DNA of 64,000 nt from the NCBI GenBank assembly GCA_041545745.1, contig CP168152.1, positions 3,408,001 to 3,472,000 of the forward strand. The letters run 5' to 3'. The notes beneath the pieces were generated by a model. It saw only the letters and a list, made by a program, of their open reading frames with translations, was not told where the DNA came from and searched no databases. This DNA comes from Stenotrophomonas indicatrix. GTDB taxonomy: Bacteria; Pseudomonadota; Gammaproteobacteria; Xanthomonadales; Xanthomonadaceae. The first letter of the stretch is position 1, and each line of letters opens with the position of its first letter. Positions 1 through 9,298 of the stretch are shown here, one piece after another. A program made the position numbers and the translations under genes.

Positions 1-411
1 GCGCCGTCGCAACTGCAGGACACCTTCACCGACGCACGCAGCGAAGGCCGTGTGCACGACGCCATCGACATCATGGCCGCTGCCGGCACGCCGGTGCTGG
101 CCGTGGCCGATGGCCATGTCGAGAAACTGTTCGACAGCAAACGCGGTGGCCTGACGATCTACCAGTTCGAACCCAGCGGCCGCTGGTGCTACTACTACGC
201 ACACCTGCAGCGCTACGCCGACGGCCTGGCCGAGAAGCAGACCATCAAGCACGGCGACGTGATCGGCTACGTCGGCAGCACCGGCAATGCCAACCCCGAA
301 GCTCCCCATCTGCATTTCGAAGTGCACACATTGGGGCCAGAGAAGCAGTGGTGGAAGGGCGAGTCGATCAATCCCTATCCGCTGCTGAAAAAAGGGGACG
401 GAGGGGATTAA
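1..411 (+). CDS. M23 family metallopeptidase (C-terminal part, 5' end outside window)
   Basis: The reading frame is open from base 1, so only the last 136 residues are seen and the true start lies upstream. The part visible is one LytM/M23 zinc peptidase domain: the ligand motif HDAID is at window residues 19-23 and the second ligand motif PHLHFEVH near residue 103. Between them are the usual GxV(x)AVADGHV strand and the YAHL motif. M23 enzymes cut peptide cross-links in peptidoglycan or act as amidase activators; here all metal ligands look intact, so an active enzyme is likely. The signal peptide, if any, cannot be judged. It ends before a convergent minus-strand gene. Confidence 0.9.
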   Translation, partial: APSQLQDTFTDARSEGRVHDAIDIMAAAGTPVLAVADGHVEKLFDSKRGGLTIYQFEPSGRWCYYYAHLQRYADGLAEKQTIKHGDVIGYVGSTGNANPEAPHLHFEVHTLGPEKQWWKGESINPYPLLKKGDGGD

Positions 412-441
412 GTCGCAACCCACACGGTTTCTGCGGGACGC

Positions 442-1098
442 CTATACAGCGCGCGGGCTCTGCCTGCGCAGCGCGATGGTGAAGATCACCAGTGCGATGC
501 CTGGAATCAGCAGCAACAGCGCCGCCAGTTTCCAGAAGAAGAACGGCCACAGCCAGATGTAGTCCAGGTCGGTCAGTTTCAGAAGATCCAGCGGCGGTTG
601 CAGCTCGATGGTTGCCGGCCTGCCGAGCAGCGCCGGCTCCACCTCCAGCACGGTCACCCGCAGCCAGGAACGGCCACGGGGCAATGCGTCACCGCGGCCA
701 TAGCCGAAGTACGCGGCGGCGAAACCCGCCGTTTCAACGGTTTCCACCCTGCGCACGACATCCGTTGCGGGCGGGCCTGATCGCACGCTCGCGCGGAAGT
801 CCGCATGCTCGTTGGGGGTTTCGACGCGCAGCAGCACGTCGGGGTCGAGGGCCGGGTCGGCAGCGTTGGGCGGATAGCGCAGCCGCAACCGCAGGCGATC
901 GTCAATGAAGCGGTAGACCGTGATCTCCGCGCTCGCACCCGGGCTCAGCTCCAGCGGCAGGGTCTGGGTGCGTGAGGCCAGGTGGTTGGCCACAGCGCCC
1001 ACCGCCAGCACCACACAAGCGGCTGCCCACAGGCCCCAGAACACCCACAGGGTGATCCGCAGCACCTTCGTCCCTTTCACGCTGACATCGCCGGGCAT
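442..1098 (-). CDS. Uncharacterised protein with N- and C-terminal membrane segments
   Basis: About 218 residues, no family recognised. A hydrophobic segment follows the N-terminus (around residues 10-35, VFWGLWAAACVVLAVG) and a second one closes the protein (WPFFFWKLAALLLLIPGIALVIF). The region between is polar, carries no cysteine pair or obvious enzyme motif, and would sit in the periplasm if the two segments form a hairpin-like topology. The frame is open further upstream, to about base 1170, but that extension would run through a strong terminator hairpin; the ATG at 1098 has GGGAAG just upstream and is preferred. It lies downstream of purA, separated from it by the terminator, so it is probably transcribed separately. 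Confidence 0.6.
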   Translation of the reverse strand: MPGDVSVKGTKVLRITLWVFWGLWAAACVVLAVGAVANHLASRTQTLPLELSPGASAEITVYRFIDDRLRLRLRYPPNAADPALDPDVLLRVETPNEHADFRASVRSGPPATDVVRRVETVETAGFAAAYFGYGRGDALPRGRSWLRVTVLEVEPALLGRPATIELQPPLDLLKLTDLDYIWLWPFFFWKLAALLLLIPGIALVIFTIALRRQSPRAV

Positions 1099-1136
1099 CG
1101 ATCCGCTTCCCTGCTGGCATTGCGTACACACTAACG

Positions 1137-1164
1137 AAAAAGCCCCGCTTTCGCGGGGCTTTTT
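1137..1164 (-). terminator. Bidirectional-looking intrinsic terminator after purA
   Basis: Perfect 12-bp stem (AAAAAGCCCCGC / GCGGGGCTTTTT) with a TTTC loop, giving a U-tract on either strand. It begins 22 nt after the purA stop codon and separates purA from the membrane protein gene at 442-1098. Confidence 0.9.
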
Positions 1165-1186
1165 CTTCACGCTACCAGGCAGTCAC

Positions 1187-2686
<1,500 letters not shown>

Positions 2687-2724
2687 TCACCAGCCGGTCA
2701 GCCACCCGTCTGGACGTCCGGAAT

Positions 2725-2762
2725 GGGGTCAGATCCCTTTCCTGCGGAAAGGGATCTGCCCC
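2725..2762. repeat. Palindromic intergenic repeat (GGGGTCAGATCCC type)
   Basis: Long inverted repeat: GGGGTCAGATCCCTTTCC pairs with GGAAAGGGATCTGCCCC around a short CTGC loop. It sits directly after the stop of the DUF2065 gene. A shorter relative, GGGGTCAGACCCC, is present at about 33062-33074. Confidence 0.75.
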
Positions 2763-2765
2763 CTG

Positions 2766-2951
2766 CTAATGCCGTACCCACCACAGCAGGCTCAGCCCGG
2801 CCAGCAGGACCAGGCCACCGAAGCTGCGCAGGGCCGGGCTGGGCAGGTCCAGCAGGCGTTCGGCCATGCGCTTCCAGGCCACGGGAGCCGCGAACAGCAA
2901 CAGGCCTTCCAGCACCGCGACCAGGCAGACGGCGGCGAACAGATCTTTCAT
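2766..2951 (-). CDS. DUF2065 (YjeT-like) small membrane protein
   Basis: 61 residues. MKDLFAAVCLVAVLEGL opens a first hydrophobic segment and LRSFGGLVLLAGLSLLWWV forms a second near the C-terminus, so it is a two-pass inner-membrane protein. The size, the KDL...LEGL pattern and the position between hflC and purA match the DUF2065/YjeT family. Its function is unknown; the conserved linkage to HflKC suggests, but does not prove, a link with that complex. A GGAG stands just before the ATG at 2951. A GC-rich hairpin separates it from hflC, which should lower its expression relative to hflKC. Confidence 0.8.
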   Translation of the reverse strand: MKDLFAAVCLVAVLEGLLLFAAPVAWKRMAERLLDLPSPALRSFGGLVLLAGLSLLWWVRH

Positions 2952-2969
2952 GGGGGAACTCCGGAAAAG

Positions 2970-3000
2970 CACGGGGCCCGGCGCATGGCCGGGCCCCGTG
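2970..3000 (-). terminator. Intercistronic hairpin between hflC and DUF2065 gene
   Basis: Perfect 13-bp stem CACGGGGCCCGGC / GCCGGGCCCCGTG with a 5-nt loop, followed on the minus strand by CTTTTCC. It looks like a partial (attenuating) terminator or an mRNA-stabilising 3' end for hflKC. Confidence 0.65.
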
Positions 3001-3018
3001 AAGTACTGCCGTGCGGTC

Positions 3019-3882
3019 TCAGCGATCGTTCTTGAGGTACTGCAGGAACGGGTCGTTCTTGTCCAGCACGATCACGCCGTTGCCGTCGGTCATCGAGCCG
3101 CGATAGGCCTCGAGGCTGCGGTAGAACGCGTAGAACGACGGGTCGGCCGAACCGGCCTTGCCGTAGATGCGCGCGGCCTCGGCATCGCCTTCACCACGCA
3201 TGCGCTGGGCATCGCGCTCGGCTTCTGCGATCAGCACCGTGCTGTCACGGTCGGCCTGGGCACGGATGGTCAGCGACTGCTCCTCGCCTTCGGCGCGCAG
3301 CTTGGCGGCTTCCTGCTTACGCTGGGCGCGCATGCGCTCGTACACGTCATTGATCACCTGGCTGTCGGTGGGCAGGTCCACCTGCTTGATGCGCAGGTCG
3401 ATCATCTGCATGCCCAGCCCGGCAACAGCTTCGTTGATGCCCTTCAGCTGCTCGGCGATCAGCTCGCTGCGGTCGCCGGAGACCAGCTGCTGCAGGGTGC
3501 GCGAGTTGATCTGGTTGCGCAGCGAGTCGGTGATGATCGGTGCCAGGCGGGCGTTGGCGATACGCGGATCGCCGCCGGTGGCACGGAAGTAATCACCCAC
3601 GTTGGAGATGTAACCGATGGCGAAGAAGTCGACGCTGACGTCCTTCTGCTCGGCCGTGAAGTAGCGGGCCGGCGCGGTGTCCAGCACCTGGAAGCGGCGG
3701 TCGAACACCCGCACCGTCTCCACCACCGGCAGCTTGAAGTGCAGGCCCGGCTTGATATCCGAACGCACCACCTTGCCCAGGTTCAGGACCATGGCGGTCT
3801 GGTCCTCGCGGACCACATACACCGAGCCCAGCAGGCCCAGCAGCACCGCTACGACAGCGGCGATCCAAATGGAATTTCTCAT
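3019..3882 (-). CDS. hflC: HflC, membrane protease modulator subunit
   Basis: 287 residues. HflC and HflK form a large SPFH-family cage in the inner membrane that encloses and modulates the AAA protease FtsH. A single N-terminal transmembrane segment (IWIAAVVAVLLGLLGSVYVV) is followed by the SPFH/band-7 domain (REDQTAMVLNLGKVVRSDIKPGLHF onwards) and a charged, helical region rich in Ala/Glu/Arg (about residues 180-245), as expected. Its ATG overlaps the hflK stop codon by four bases (ATGA), so the two are probably translationally coupled. Confidence 0.97.
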   Translation of the reverse strand: MRNSIWIAAVVAVLLGLLGSVYVVREDQTAMVLNLGKVVRSDIKPGLHFKLPVVETVRVFDRRFQVLDTAPARYFTAEQKDVSVDFFAIGYISNVGDYFRATGGDPRIANARLAPIITDSLRNQINSRTLQQLVSGDRSELIAEQLKGINEAVAGLGMQMIDLRIKQVDLPTDSQVINDVYERMRAQRKQEAAKLRAEGEEQSLTIRAQADRDSTVLIAEAERDAQRMRGEGDAEAARIYGKAGSADPSFYAFYRSLEAYRGSMTDGNGVIVLDKNDPFLQYLKNDR

Positions 3883-5015
3883 CGGCTGCCCTCCTCACGG
3901 CCGCTCGAACGCCCGGTCGGGCGGCCTACCGGCCGGCCCGGATCACGGGAAGCTTCAACCGCCGTGGTACCCGGCAGCGACGGCATCACCACGTCCGGGT
4001 TCGGTACCGGCGCCGGTGCCGAGGTGCTGGCACGGGTATCACCGGTCATCGGCACGTAGATCAGCTGGCGGCCATCGCCACCAATGACCTTGCGGTTCTC
4101 GCTCAGCACCTGCTGCACCGTTTCCAGCCACAGGCGCTTGCGGGTGACTTCCGGCGCGTCCTTGTACTGGGCCTGCAGCAGACTGAAGCGCTGACCATCA
4201 CCCTCGGCCTTGGACACCACGGCCTGCTTGTAGCCTTCGGCGGTAGTACGGGCACGCGAGGCCTGGCCACGCGCTTCAGGCACGACCTTGGCCGCATAGG
4301 CCTGGGCTTCGTTGATCAGACGTTCCTTGACCTGCTGGGCACCATTGACCTCGTCGAAGGCCGGCTTGACCTCCTCCGGCGGACGGGCGTCCTGCAGGGT
4401 CAGGCCGGTCACGGTCAGACCGGTCTTGAAGGCCGTCAGCAATGTCTGCAGGCGCTCTTCAGCAGCCACGGCCAGCGGGCCACGGTTGTTCAGTACGGCG
4501 TTGAGGTCGGCGCGGCCGACTTCCTCGCGCACCGCGCTCTGCGCCGACTGTTCCAGCACCTGGTTGGCATCGACAGTGCCGAACAGATACTGCTGCGGGT
4601 CATCGATGCGGTACTGGACGTTCAACGAGACGTTGACGATGTTCTCGTCGCGGGTCAGCACCGGCACCTGGATCGAGAAGGTCTTGATCTCGGTGGCGTT
4701 GACCTTGGTGACCGATTCGATCGGCCAGGGCAACTTGAAGTTCGGGCCTGGGGTCAGGATGCGCGAGAACTGGCCGAAGCGCAGCACGACACCACGCTGC
4801 TGTTCGCCGATCAGCTGGAAGCTGGAGAACAGCACCAGCAGTACCGCTGCCGCCGCCACCCAACGCAGGATGCCGCCATCGAACAGGTCCTTCAGCGGTC
4901 CGGGCAATCCGCCCCAGCCGCCACCATTGCCACCGCCGCGCGACCCGAACGGCCCGCGTCGATTGTCTTCGGGGCCTTGTCCGCCCTTGTTGCCGCCGGG
5001 TGTATTCCAGGCCAT
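3879..5015 (-). CDS. hflK: HflK, membrane protease modulator subunit
   Basis: 378 residues; partner of HflC in the FtsH-regulating SPFH complex. The N-terminus (MAWNTPGGNKGGQGPEDNRR) and the following Gly-rich stretch are typical HflK features, then one transmembrane segment (WVAAAAVLLVLFSSFQL), an SPFH domain, and a Pro-rich, Gly/Arg-rich C-terminal tail. The frame is open 21 codons further upstream, but the MAWNTPGG start is the family's. hflX and hfq, usually upstream in enterobacteria, are absent here: the upstream neighbour is a divergent oxidoreductase gene. A TATGAT box at 5084-5089 (minus) may be the promoter -10 element. Confidence 0.97.
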   Translation of the reverse strand: MAWNTPGGNKGGQGPEDNRRGPFGSRGGGNGGGWGGLPGPLKDLFDGGILRWVAAAAVLLVLFSSFQLIGEQQRGVVLRFGQFSRILTPGPNFKLPWPIESVTKVNATEIKTFSIQVPVLTRDENIVNVSLNVQYRIDDPQQYLFGTVDANQVLEQSAQSAVREEVGRADLNAVLNNRGPLAVAAEERLQTLLTAFKTGLTVTGLTLQDARPPEEVKPAFDEVNGAQQVKERLINEAQAYAAKVVPEARGQASRARTTAEGYKQAVVSKAEGDGQRFSLLQAQYKDAPEVTRKRLWLETVQQVLSENRKVIGGDGRQLIYVPMTGDTRASTSAPAPVPNPDVVMPSLPGTTAVEASRDPGRPVGRPTGRSSGREEGSR

Positions 5016-5167
5016 GCACGCTCCATCAAGATGTGGGCTGCGACGCGGGCCCTTCCCGCAACGCCAGCCATGAACCACTACCGATCATACAAGATGGGGC
5101 TGACCGGCAGGATTGAAAGGGGCTGGAGCGGGTAAGGTGGCGTTTTCCTCGAAGTCAGGCAACGCCG

Positions 5168-6163
5168 ATGGTCCCCACCGCCCCGTTCACCGCCTTCCGC
5201 ATCGAAAAAGACGACGCCGGCTACCGCAGCGGCCTGGTGCCGCTGAGCCTGGACGACCTCAACCCCGGCCAGGTGCTGATCCGTGCGCACTGGTCCTCGG
5301 TCAACTACAAGGATGCCCTGGCCGGCACCGGCAAAGGCCGGATCCTGAGACGCTTCCCGCTGGTAGGCGGCATTGACGTGGCCGGCACGGTGGTCGCCTC
5401 CACCGATCCGGCCTGGCACGAGGGCGATGCGGTGCTGGCCACCGGCTGCGGCCTCAGCGAAACCCGTGATGGCGGCTACAGCCAGTACGTGCGACTGGAA
5501 TCGAGCGCGGTCATCGCCCAGCCGGCAGGCCTGAGCCCGCGCGAGGCGATGGTGCTGGGCACGGCCGGCTTCACCGCCGCGCTGGCGCTGCTGCGCCTGC
5601 AGGACAACCGGCAGACGCCCGAGCTTGGGCCACTGGCGGTCACCGGCGCCAGCGGTGGGGTCGGTGCCCTGGCCGTGGACATCTTCAGCCGCGCCGGCTA
5701 TGCCGTGCACGCGATCAGCGGCAAACCGGAGCAGAGCGACTTCCTGCACGGCATCGGCGCTGCCGAAGTGCTGCCGCGTGATGCCCTTGCCGACACTGGG
5801 CCGCTGCAGTCGGCACGTTTCGGCGGTGGCCTGGACAACGCCGGCGGGCCGATGCTGGCCAGTCTGCTGGCCCAGACCGTGCCTTACGGCAGCGTGGTCA
5901 GTGCGGGCCTGGCCGCCAGCCCGACGCTGGACATGACCGTGATGCCCTTCATCCTGCGCGGTGTCTCGCTGCTCGGCGTTTCGTCGGCCAATGCCCCGCG
6001 CGCGCTGCGCGAAGAAGTGTGGGCACGCCTGGGTGACGCGTGGAAACCGCAGCACCTGGACCGCATCTGCACCGCCGAAGTCGGTCTGGACGGTCTGCCT
6101 GCGGTGTTCGACCGCATGCTGGCGGGCGGCTCGCTTGGCCGCACGGTGGTGCGGATCGACTGA
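5168..6163 (+). CDS. YhdH/AcuI-type quinone oxidoreductase (acrylyl-CoA reductase family)
   Basis: 331 residues, medium-chain dehydrogenase/reductase fold, zinc-independent. The N-terminal catalytic domain has SSVNYKDALAGTGKGRI, typical of the YhdH/YhfP (AcuI) group; the Rossmann domain carries the NADPH-binding TGASGGVGALAVD near residues 160-172. AcuI reduces acrylyl-CoA to propionyl-CoA with NADPH. That activity would fit a genome with a methylcitrate pathway, but the substrate here is inferred from family only. The gene is divergent from hflK and stands alone. Confidence 0.9.
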   Translation: MVPTAPFTAFRIEKDDAGYRSGLVPLSLDDLNPGQVLIRAHWSSVNYKDALAGTGKGRILRRFPLVGGIDVAGTVVASTDPAWHEGDAVLATGCGLSETRDGGYSQYVRLESSAVIAQPAGLSPREAMVLGTAGFTAALALLRLQDNRQTPELGPLAVTGASGGVGALAVDIFSRAGYAVHAISGKPEQSDFLHGIGAAEVLPRDALADTGPLQSARFGGGLDNAGGPMLASLLAQTVPYGSVVSAGLAASPTLDMTVMPFILRGVSLLGVSSANAPRALREEVWARLGDAWKPQHLDRICTAEVGLDGLPAVFDRMLAGGSLGRTVVRID

Positions 6164-6251
6164 ACGTCGCAGGCAGGCGACGGACGGCAGCTGTCGCCCT
6201 CCCGCCAACCGGATGCCGGCACTACACTTCCGGCATCACATGGGGAACAAC

Positions 6252-6623
6252 ATGGCACGCATTCTGATCGTCGACGACTCACCGTCGCAGCTGTTGGGGA
6301 TACAGCGCATCGTCGAGAAGCTCGGGCACCAGATCCTGACCGCCACCGATGGCGCGGCCGGGGTGGAGACCGCCAAGGCCGAGCTGCCCGACCTGGTACT
6401 GATGGACGTGGTGATGCCCAACCTCAATGGCTTCCAGGCCACCCGCACCCTGGCCCGTGATGAAGCGACCCGGCACATTCCGGTGATCCTGGTGACCACC
6501 AAGGACCAGGACACCGACCGTATGTGGGGCATGCGCCAGGGCGCCAAGGCCTACATCACCAAGCCGTTCTCGGAAGACGAACTGTCCGAAGTGCTGGAGC
6601 GGGTGTTCGCCGGCCAGGGCTGA
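6252..6623 (+). CDS. pilH: CheY-like response regulator, PilH-like
   Basis: 123 residues, a single receiver domain with no output domain. MARILIVDDSP holds the acidic pair, LMDVVMPNLNGFQATR carries the phospho-acceptor Asp (about residue 51), and VTTKDQDTD...KAYITKPF supplies the conserved Thr/Lys of the switch. These stretches match the twitching-motility regulator PilH closely (MARILIVDDSP, VTTKDQxTD, GAKAYxTKP). PilH normally works with PilG and the Chp chemosensory kinase in type IV pilus control; here it stands alone, without pilG, pilI or pilJ. An in-frame ATG at 6240 exists, but GGGGA at 6242-6246 favours 6252. The name is by resemblance. Confidence 0.75.
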   Translation: MARILIVDDSPSQLLGIQRIVEKLGHQILTATDGAAGVETAKAELPDLVLMDVVMPNLNGFQATRTLARDEATRHIPVILVTTKDQDTDRMWGMRQGAKAYITKPFSEDELSEVLERVFAGQG

Positions 6624-6638
6624 CACACCGCCCTGATG

Positions 6639-6756
6639 GATGCCAACCTTGGTTGGCACGCCTTTGCTCTGGTAGGTGCCAACCTTGGTTGGCACGCCTT
6701 TGCCGGCCAGCGGCCGGCACCACCGCAATTCGTGCGGACCAAGGTCCGCACCCACC
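6639..6756. repeat. Cluster of four SMAG-type short palindromes
   Basis: Four head-to-tail hairpins: ATGCCAACCTTGGTTGGCA (6639-), GGTAGGTGCCAACCTTGG (6671-6695), TGCCGGCCAGCGGCCGGCA (6701-6719), and TGCGGACCAAGGTCCGCA (6733-). They fill the gap between the convergent response-regulator gene and cbpA. The GTAG tetranucleotide and stem-loop format match the SMAG repeat family of Stenotrophomonas. Confidence 0.85.
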
Positions 6757-6766
6757 GAAGCAGATC

Positions 6767-7663
6767 TCAGATCGTTTCGCCAAACGCCTTGGCCAGATTC
6801 CGATAGGCCTTCTTCTGCGCCTCGTCGGTCGCCGCCGGGGCGACAATCTCCAGCTCGACGATCTGATCGCCCTCCGGGCTGCCCGGCAGGCCACGCCCAC
6901 GCAGGCGCAGCTTGCGACCGGCATCGGAGTCGGCCGGGATCTTCAGTTCCACCGCTCCGCCCAAGGTCGGCACGCTGATGCTGGTGCCCAGCGCCGCCTG
7001 CCACGGGGTGACCGGCAGCGTGTACAGGATGTTGCGGCCATCGACCTCGAACTGCGGATGCGCGGCGTACTCCACTTCCAGCAGCAGGTTGCCGCCGTGA
7101 TTGCCCTGCCCAGCCAGGCGGATCACCTGCCCGGGGCGGATGCCCTTGGGCACGCGCACATCCAGCTGCTTGCCGTTGACGGTGATGCGCAGGCTGTCGC
7201 CGTTGTAGGCCGCCTCCAGTGGTACCGACAGCTTGGCCCGGGTATCACGGTTGGGTGCATGGCCGTGGCTGCTGAAGCCCGGACCGGGGCCTGCGCCCTG
7301 GCCGCCGCGCTGGCGCGCGAACAGGCTCTCGAAGAAGTCGCTGAAGCCACCGTTGGGGCCACCGCCACCACCACCGAATACTTCCTCGAAATTGAAACCG
7401 CCGCCGCCGTAGTTCGGCGGCACGTTGAACTCCTCGCCCGGGCGATAGCCCTGCGCGCGCAGCTGATCATAGGCCGCGCGCTTCTCAGGATCGCGCAGCG
7501 CCTCGTAGGCTTCGTTGATGGCCTTGAACTTGTCTTCGGCCCCGGCCTCCTTGCTGACGTCCGGGTGGTACTTTCGTGCCAGCCGACGATAGGCGGTCTT
7601 GATTTCCGCGTCGCCCGCGCTCGGTTCCACCCCCAGGGTGGCGTAATAATCCTTGAATTCCAT
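6767..7663 (-). CDS. cbpA: CbpA-type DnaJ (Hsp40) co-chaperone
   Basis: 298 residues. An N-terminal J domain (residues 1-70) with the DnaK-stimulating HPD at 33-35 is followed by a Gly/Phe-rich linker (about 80-125, GGGGFNFEEVFGGGGGG) and two beta-rich C-terminal substrate-binding domains. There is no CxxCxGxG zinc finger, which makes it a class II J-protein such as CbpA rather than DnaJ. CbpA binds curved DNA and co-chaperones DnaK. No cbpM-like gene is next to it; instead the upstream side is a 257-nt gap, then a divergent peroxiredoxin gene. Confidence 0.93.
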   Translation of the reverse strand: MEFKDYYATLGVEPSAGDAEIKTAYRRLARKYHPDVSKEAGAEDKFKAINEAYEALRDPEKRAAYDQLRAQGYRPGEEFNVPPNYGGGGFNFEEVFGGGGGGPNGGFSDFFESLFARQRGGQGAGPGPGFSSHGHAPNRDTRAKLSVPLEAAYNGDSLRITVNGKQLDVRVPKGIRPGQVIRLAGQGNHGGNLLLEVEYAAHPQFEVDGRNILYTLPVTPWQAALGTSISVPTLGGAVELKIPADSDAGRKLRLRGRGLPGSPEGDQIVELEIVAPAATDEAQKKAYRNLAKAFGETI

Positions 7664-7920
7664 CCAGCTACCTCGATTCGCTTCGGCGGCGCCGGTGGCG
7701 CTGCCCCGGGTTCATTCTACGCGCCGGCGATGCTACGCCGCCGGTCGTGCGGCAACGGTGAGGCCGACTGATCCAGCGCAATGCACCAGCCATCGCCCTG
7801 CCCCATGCTGTGGCTGACAGCCCCCGCGGACGACAGAGATGGGGTGTATACGTGGGTTTTCCAATGTCTTGACGCGCCCGTCCCCTCCTGGCCCCTACCC
7901 TCACCCAGCAAGGAGTTCCC

Positions 7921-8403
7921 ATGACCATCCATGTCGGCGACCGCATCCCGGAAGTCACCCTCAAGCGCATCCGCGAAGGTATCGAGACCCTTGATACCCA
8001 CGCCCTGTTCGATGGGCGCAAGGTGGTGCTGTTTGCCGTGCCCGGTGCGTTCACCCCCACGTGCTCGACCCGCCACCTGCCCGGGTACGTGGAAAAGTTC
8101 GAGGCGTTCCGCCATCGCGGCATCGATGTCTACTGCGTGGCGGTCAACGACCCTTTCGTGATGAAAGCCTGGGCCACCGACCAGCACGTGCCCGACGGTC
8201 TGCTGATGTTGTCCGACGGCAACGCCGAACTGACCCGCGCGCTTGGCCTGGAGCTCGATGCCAGTGCGTCGGGCATGGGCATCCGTTCGCGCCGCTTTGC
8301 CCTGTACGTGGTGGACGGCACGGTACGCGCAGCCTGGATCGAGGAACCCGGACAGTTCGAGGTGTCTTCGGCCGAGCATGTGCTGGAGCACCTTCCTACC
8401 TGA
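7921..8403 (+). CDS. Peroxiredoxin (Prx5/AhpE-like, redoxin family)
   Basis: 160 residues. The peroxidatic cysteine is C48 within PGAFTPTCS, the Prx5-subfamily motif; a second cysteine is C72 (DVYCVAVND), the position that is often conserved but not necessarily resolving. There is no fused glutaredoxin domain, so it depends on a separate reductant. It reduces H2O2 or organic peroxides in the cytoplasm. AAGGAG stands 7 nt before the ATG. A ferritin-like gene follows 30 nt later in the same direction, so the two are probably co-transcribed as an oxidative-stress/iron unit. Confidence 0.93.
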   Translation: MTIHVGDRIPEVTLKRIREGIETLDTHALFDGRKVVLFAVPGAFTPTCSTRHLPGYVEKFEAFRHRGIDVYCVAVNDPFVMKAWATDQHVPDGLLMLSDGNAELTRALGLELDASASGMGIRSRRFALYVVDGTVRAAWIEEPGQFEVSSAEHVLEHLPT

Positions 8404-8433
8404 AACCCTGACTGCACAGGAAACCGGCCAGCC

Positions 8434-9015
8434 ATGTCCAACAAGCCAGCCAAAGCCAGCAACACCTCTCCGTCCGCCAGGATCGAAGGCATCAGCGATC
8501 GCCAGACCCTGCGCGAGCGGGCACGGAAGAACATCGAGGACGGAGCGATCACCGACAGCTACAGCGCCGACCGCAAGGTGGTGATCAAGCTGCTCAACGA
8601 TGCGCTGGCAACCGAATATGTGTGCGTGCTGCGCTACTACCGGCACTATTTCATGGCCAAGGGCATGCTGGCCGATGCGGTGAAGGCCGAGTTCCTGGAA
8701 CACGCGCAGCAGGAGCAGGCGCATGCCGGGAAGTTGGCTGAGCGCATCGTCCAGCTCGGCGGCGAGCCGGACCTCAATCCGGACACGCTGACCGCACGCT
8801 CGCATGCCGAATACAGGGAAGGCAGCGACCTGCGCGACATGGTCCGCGAGAATCTGGTGGCCGAGCGCATCGCCATCGACAGCTACCGCGAGATGATCAA
8901 CTTCATCGGCGACAGCGATACCACCACCAAGCGCATTCTGGAGGAGATCCTGGCGCAGGAGGAGGAGCACGCCGATGAGTTCGCCGACCTGCTGGAGGGG
9001 TGGATCGGGGAGTAG
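8434..9015 (+). CDS. Ferritin-like (bacterioferritin/Dps-superfamily) protein
   Basis: 193 residues. The di-iron four-helix bundle is evident: ATEYVCVLRYYRHYF (helix A), FLEHAQQEQAHAGKLAERI (helix B, E-x-x-H), ENLVAERIAIDSYREM (helix C) and EEILAQEEEHADEFADLL (helix D, E-x-x-H). A polar N-terminal extension of about 35 residues precedes the bundle; typical bacterioferritin (about 156 residues) lacks this. Probably stores iron or detoxifies peroxide with Fe(II), in keeping with the peroxiredoxin gene just upstream. The TAG stop is formed at the GTAG edge of a downstream repeat. Confidence 0.88.
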   Translation: MSNKPAKASNTSPSARIEGISDRQTLRERARKNIEDGAITDSYSADRKVVIKLLNDALATEYVCVLRYYRHYFMAKGMLADAVKAEFLEHAQQEQAHAGKLAERIVQLGGEPDLNPDTLTARSHAEYREGSDLRDMVRENLVAERIAIDSYREMINFIGDSDTTTKRILEEILAQEEEHADEFADLLEGWIGE

Positions 9016-9297
9016 TGCCGGGCCATGCATGCCAGGCGAACGCACTGGTAGTTGCCCACCTTGGTGGGCAGCTTCTGCGCGTGCCAACCAAGGTTGGCAG
9101 CTACCGGGCCATGGTGCATCAGGGGTGCCGAGCCATGCACATCGAACGGGTCCTGATACATCGGTAGCGCCGGGTCATGCCCGGTGAACGCCTTGGTAGT
9201 CGCCCACCTTGGTGGGTGCTTCTGCGCGTGCCAACCAAGGTTGGCACCTACCGGGTCATGGTGCATCGGTAGCGCCGGGGCATGCCCAAGATCGGCA
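9014..9297. repeat. SMAG repeat array with a duplicated 75-nt unit
   Basis: The whole 283-nt gap between two convergent genes is short palindromes. A unit of about 75 nt starting GGTAGTTGCCCACCTTGG at 9047 recurs with few changes at 9194 (GGTAGTCGCCCACCTTGG). Each unit contains an inverted hairpin pair joined by CTTCTGCGCGTG. Between and after them lie GGTAGCGCCGGG-type hairpins (about 9162 and 9267). No gene is seen. Confidence 0.85.
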
Positions 9298-9298
9298 T

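Noticed and set aside
9014..9297. CRISPR-like array
   Set aside because: Repeats are palindromic, of several types and irregularly spaced, with no unique spacers and no cas genes; they are SMAG-type repeats.
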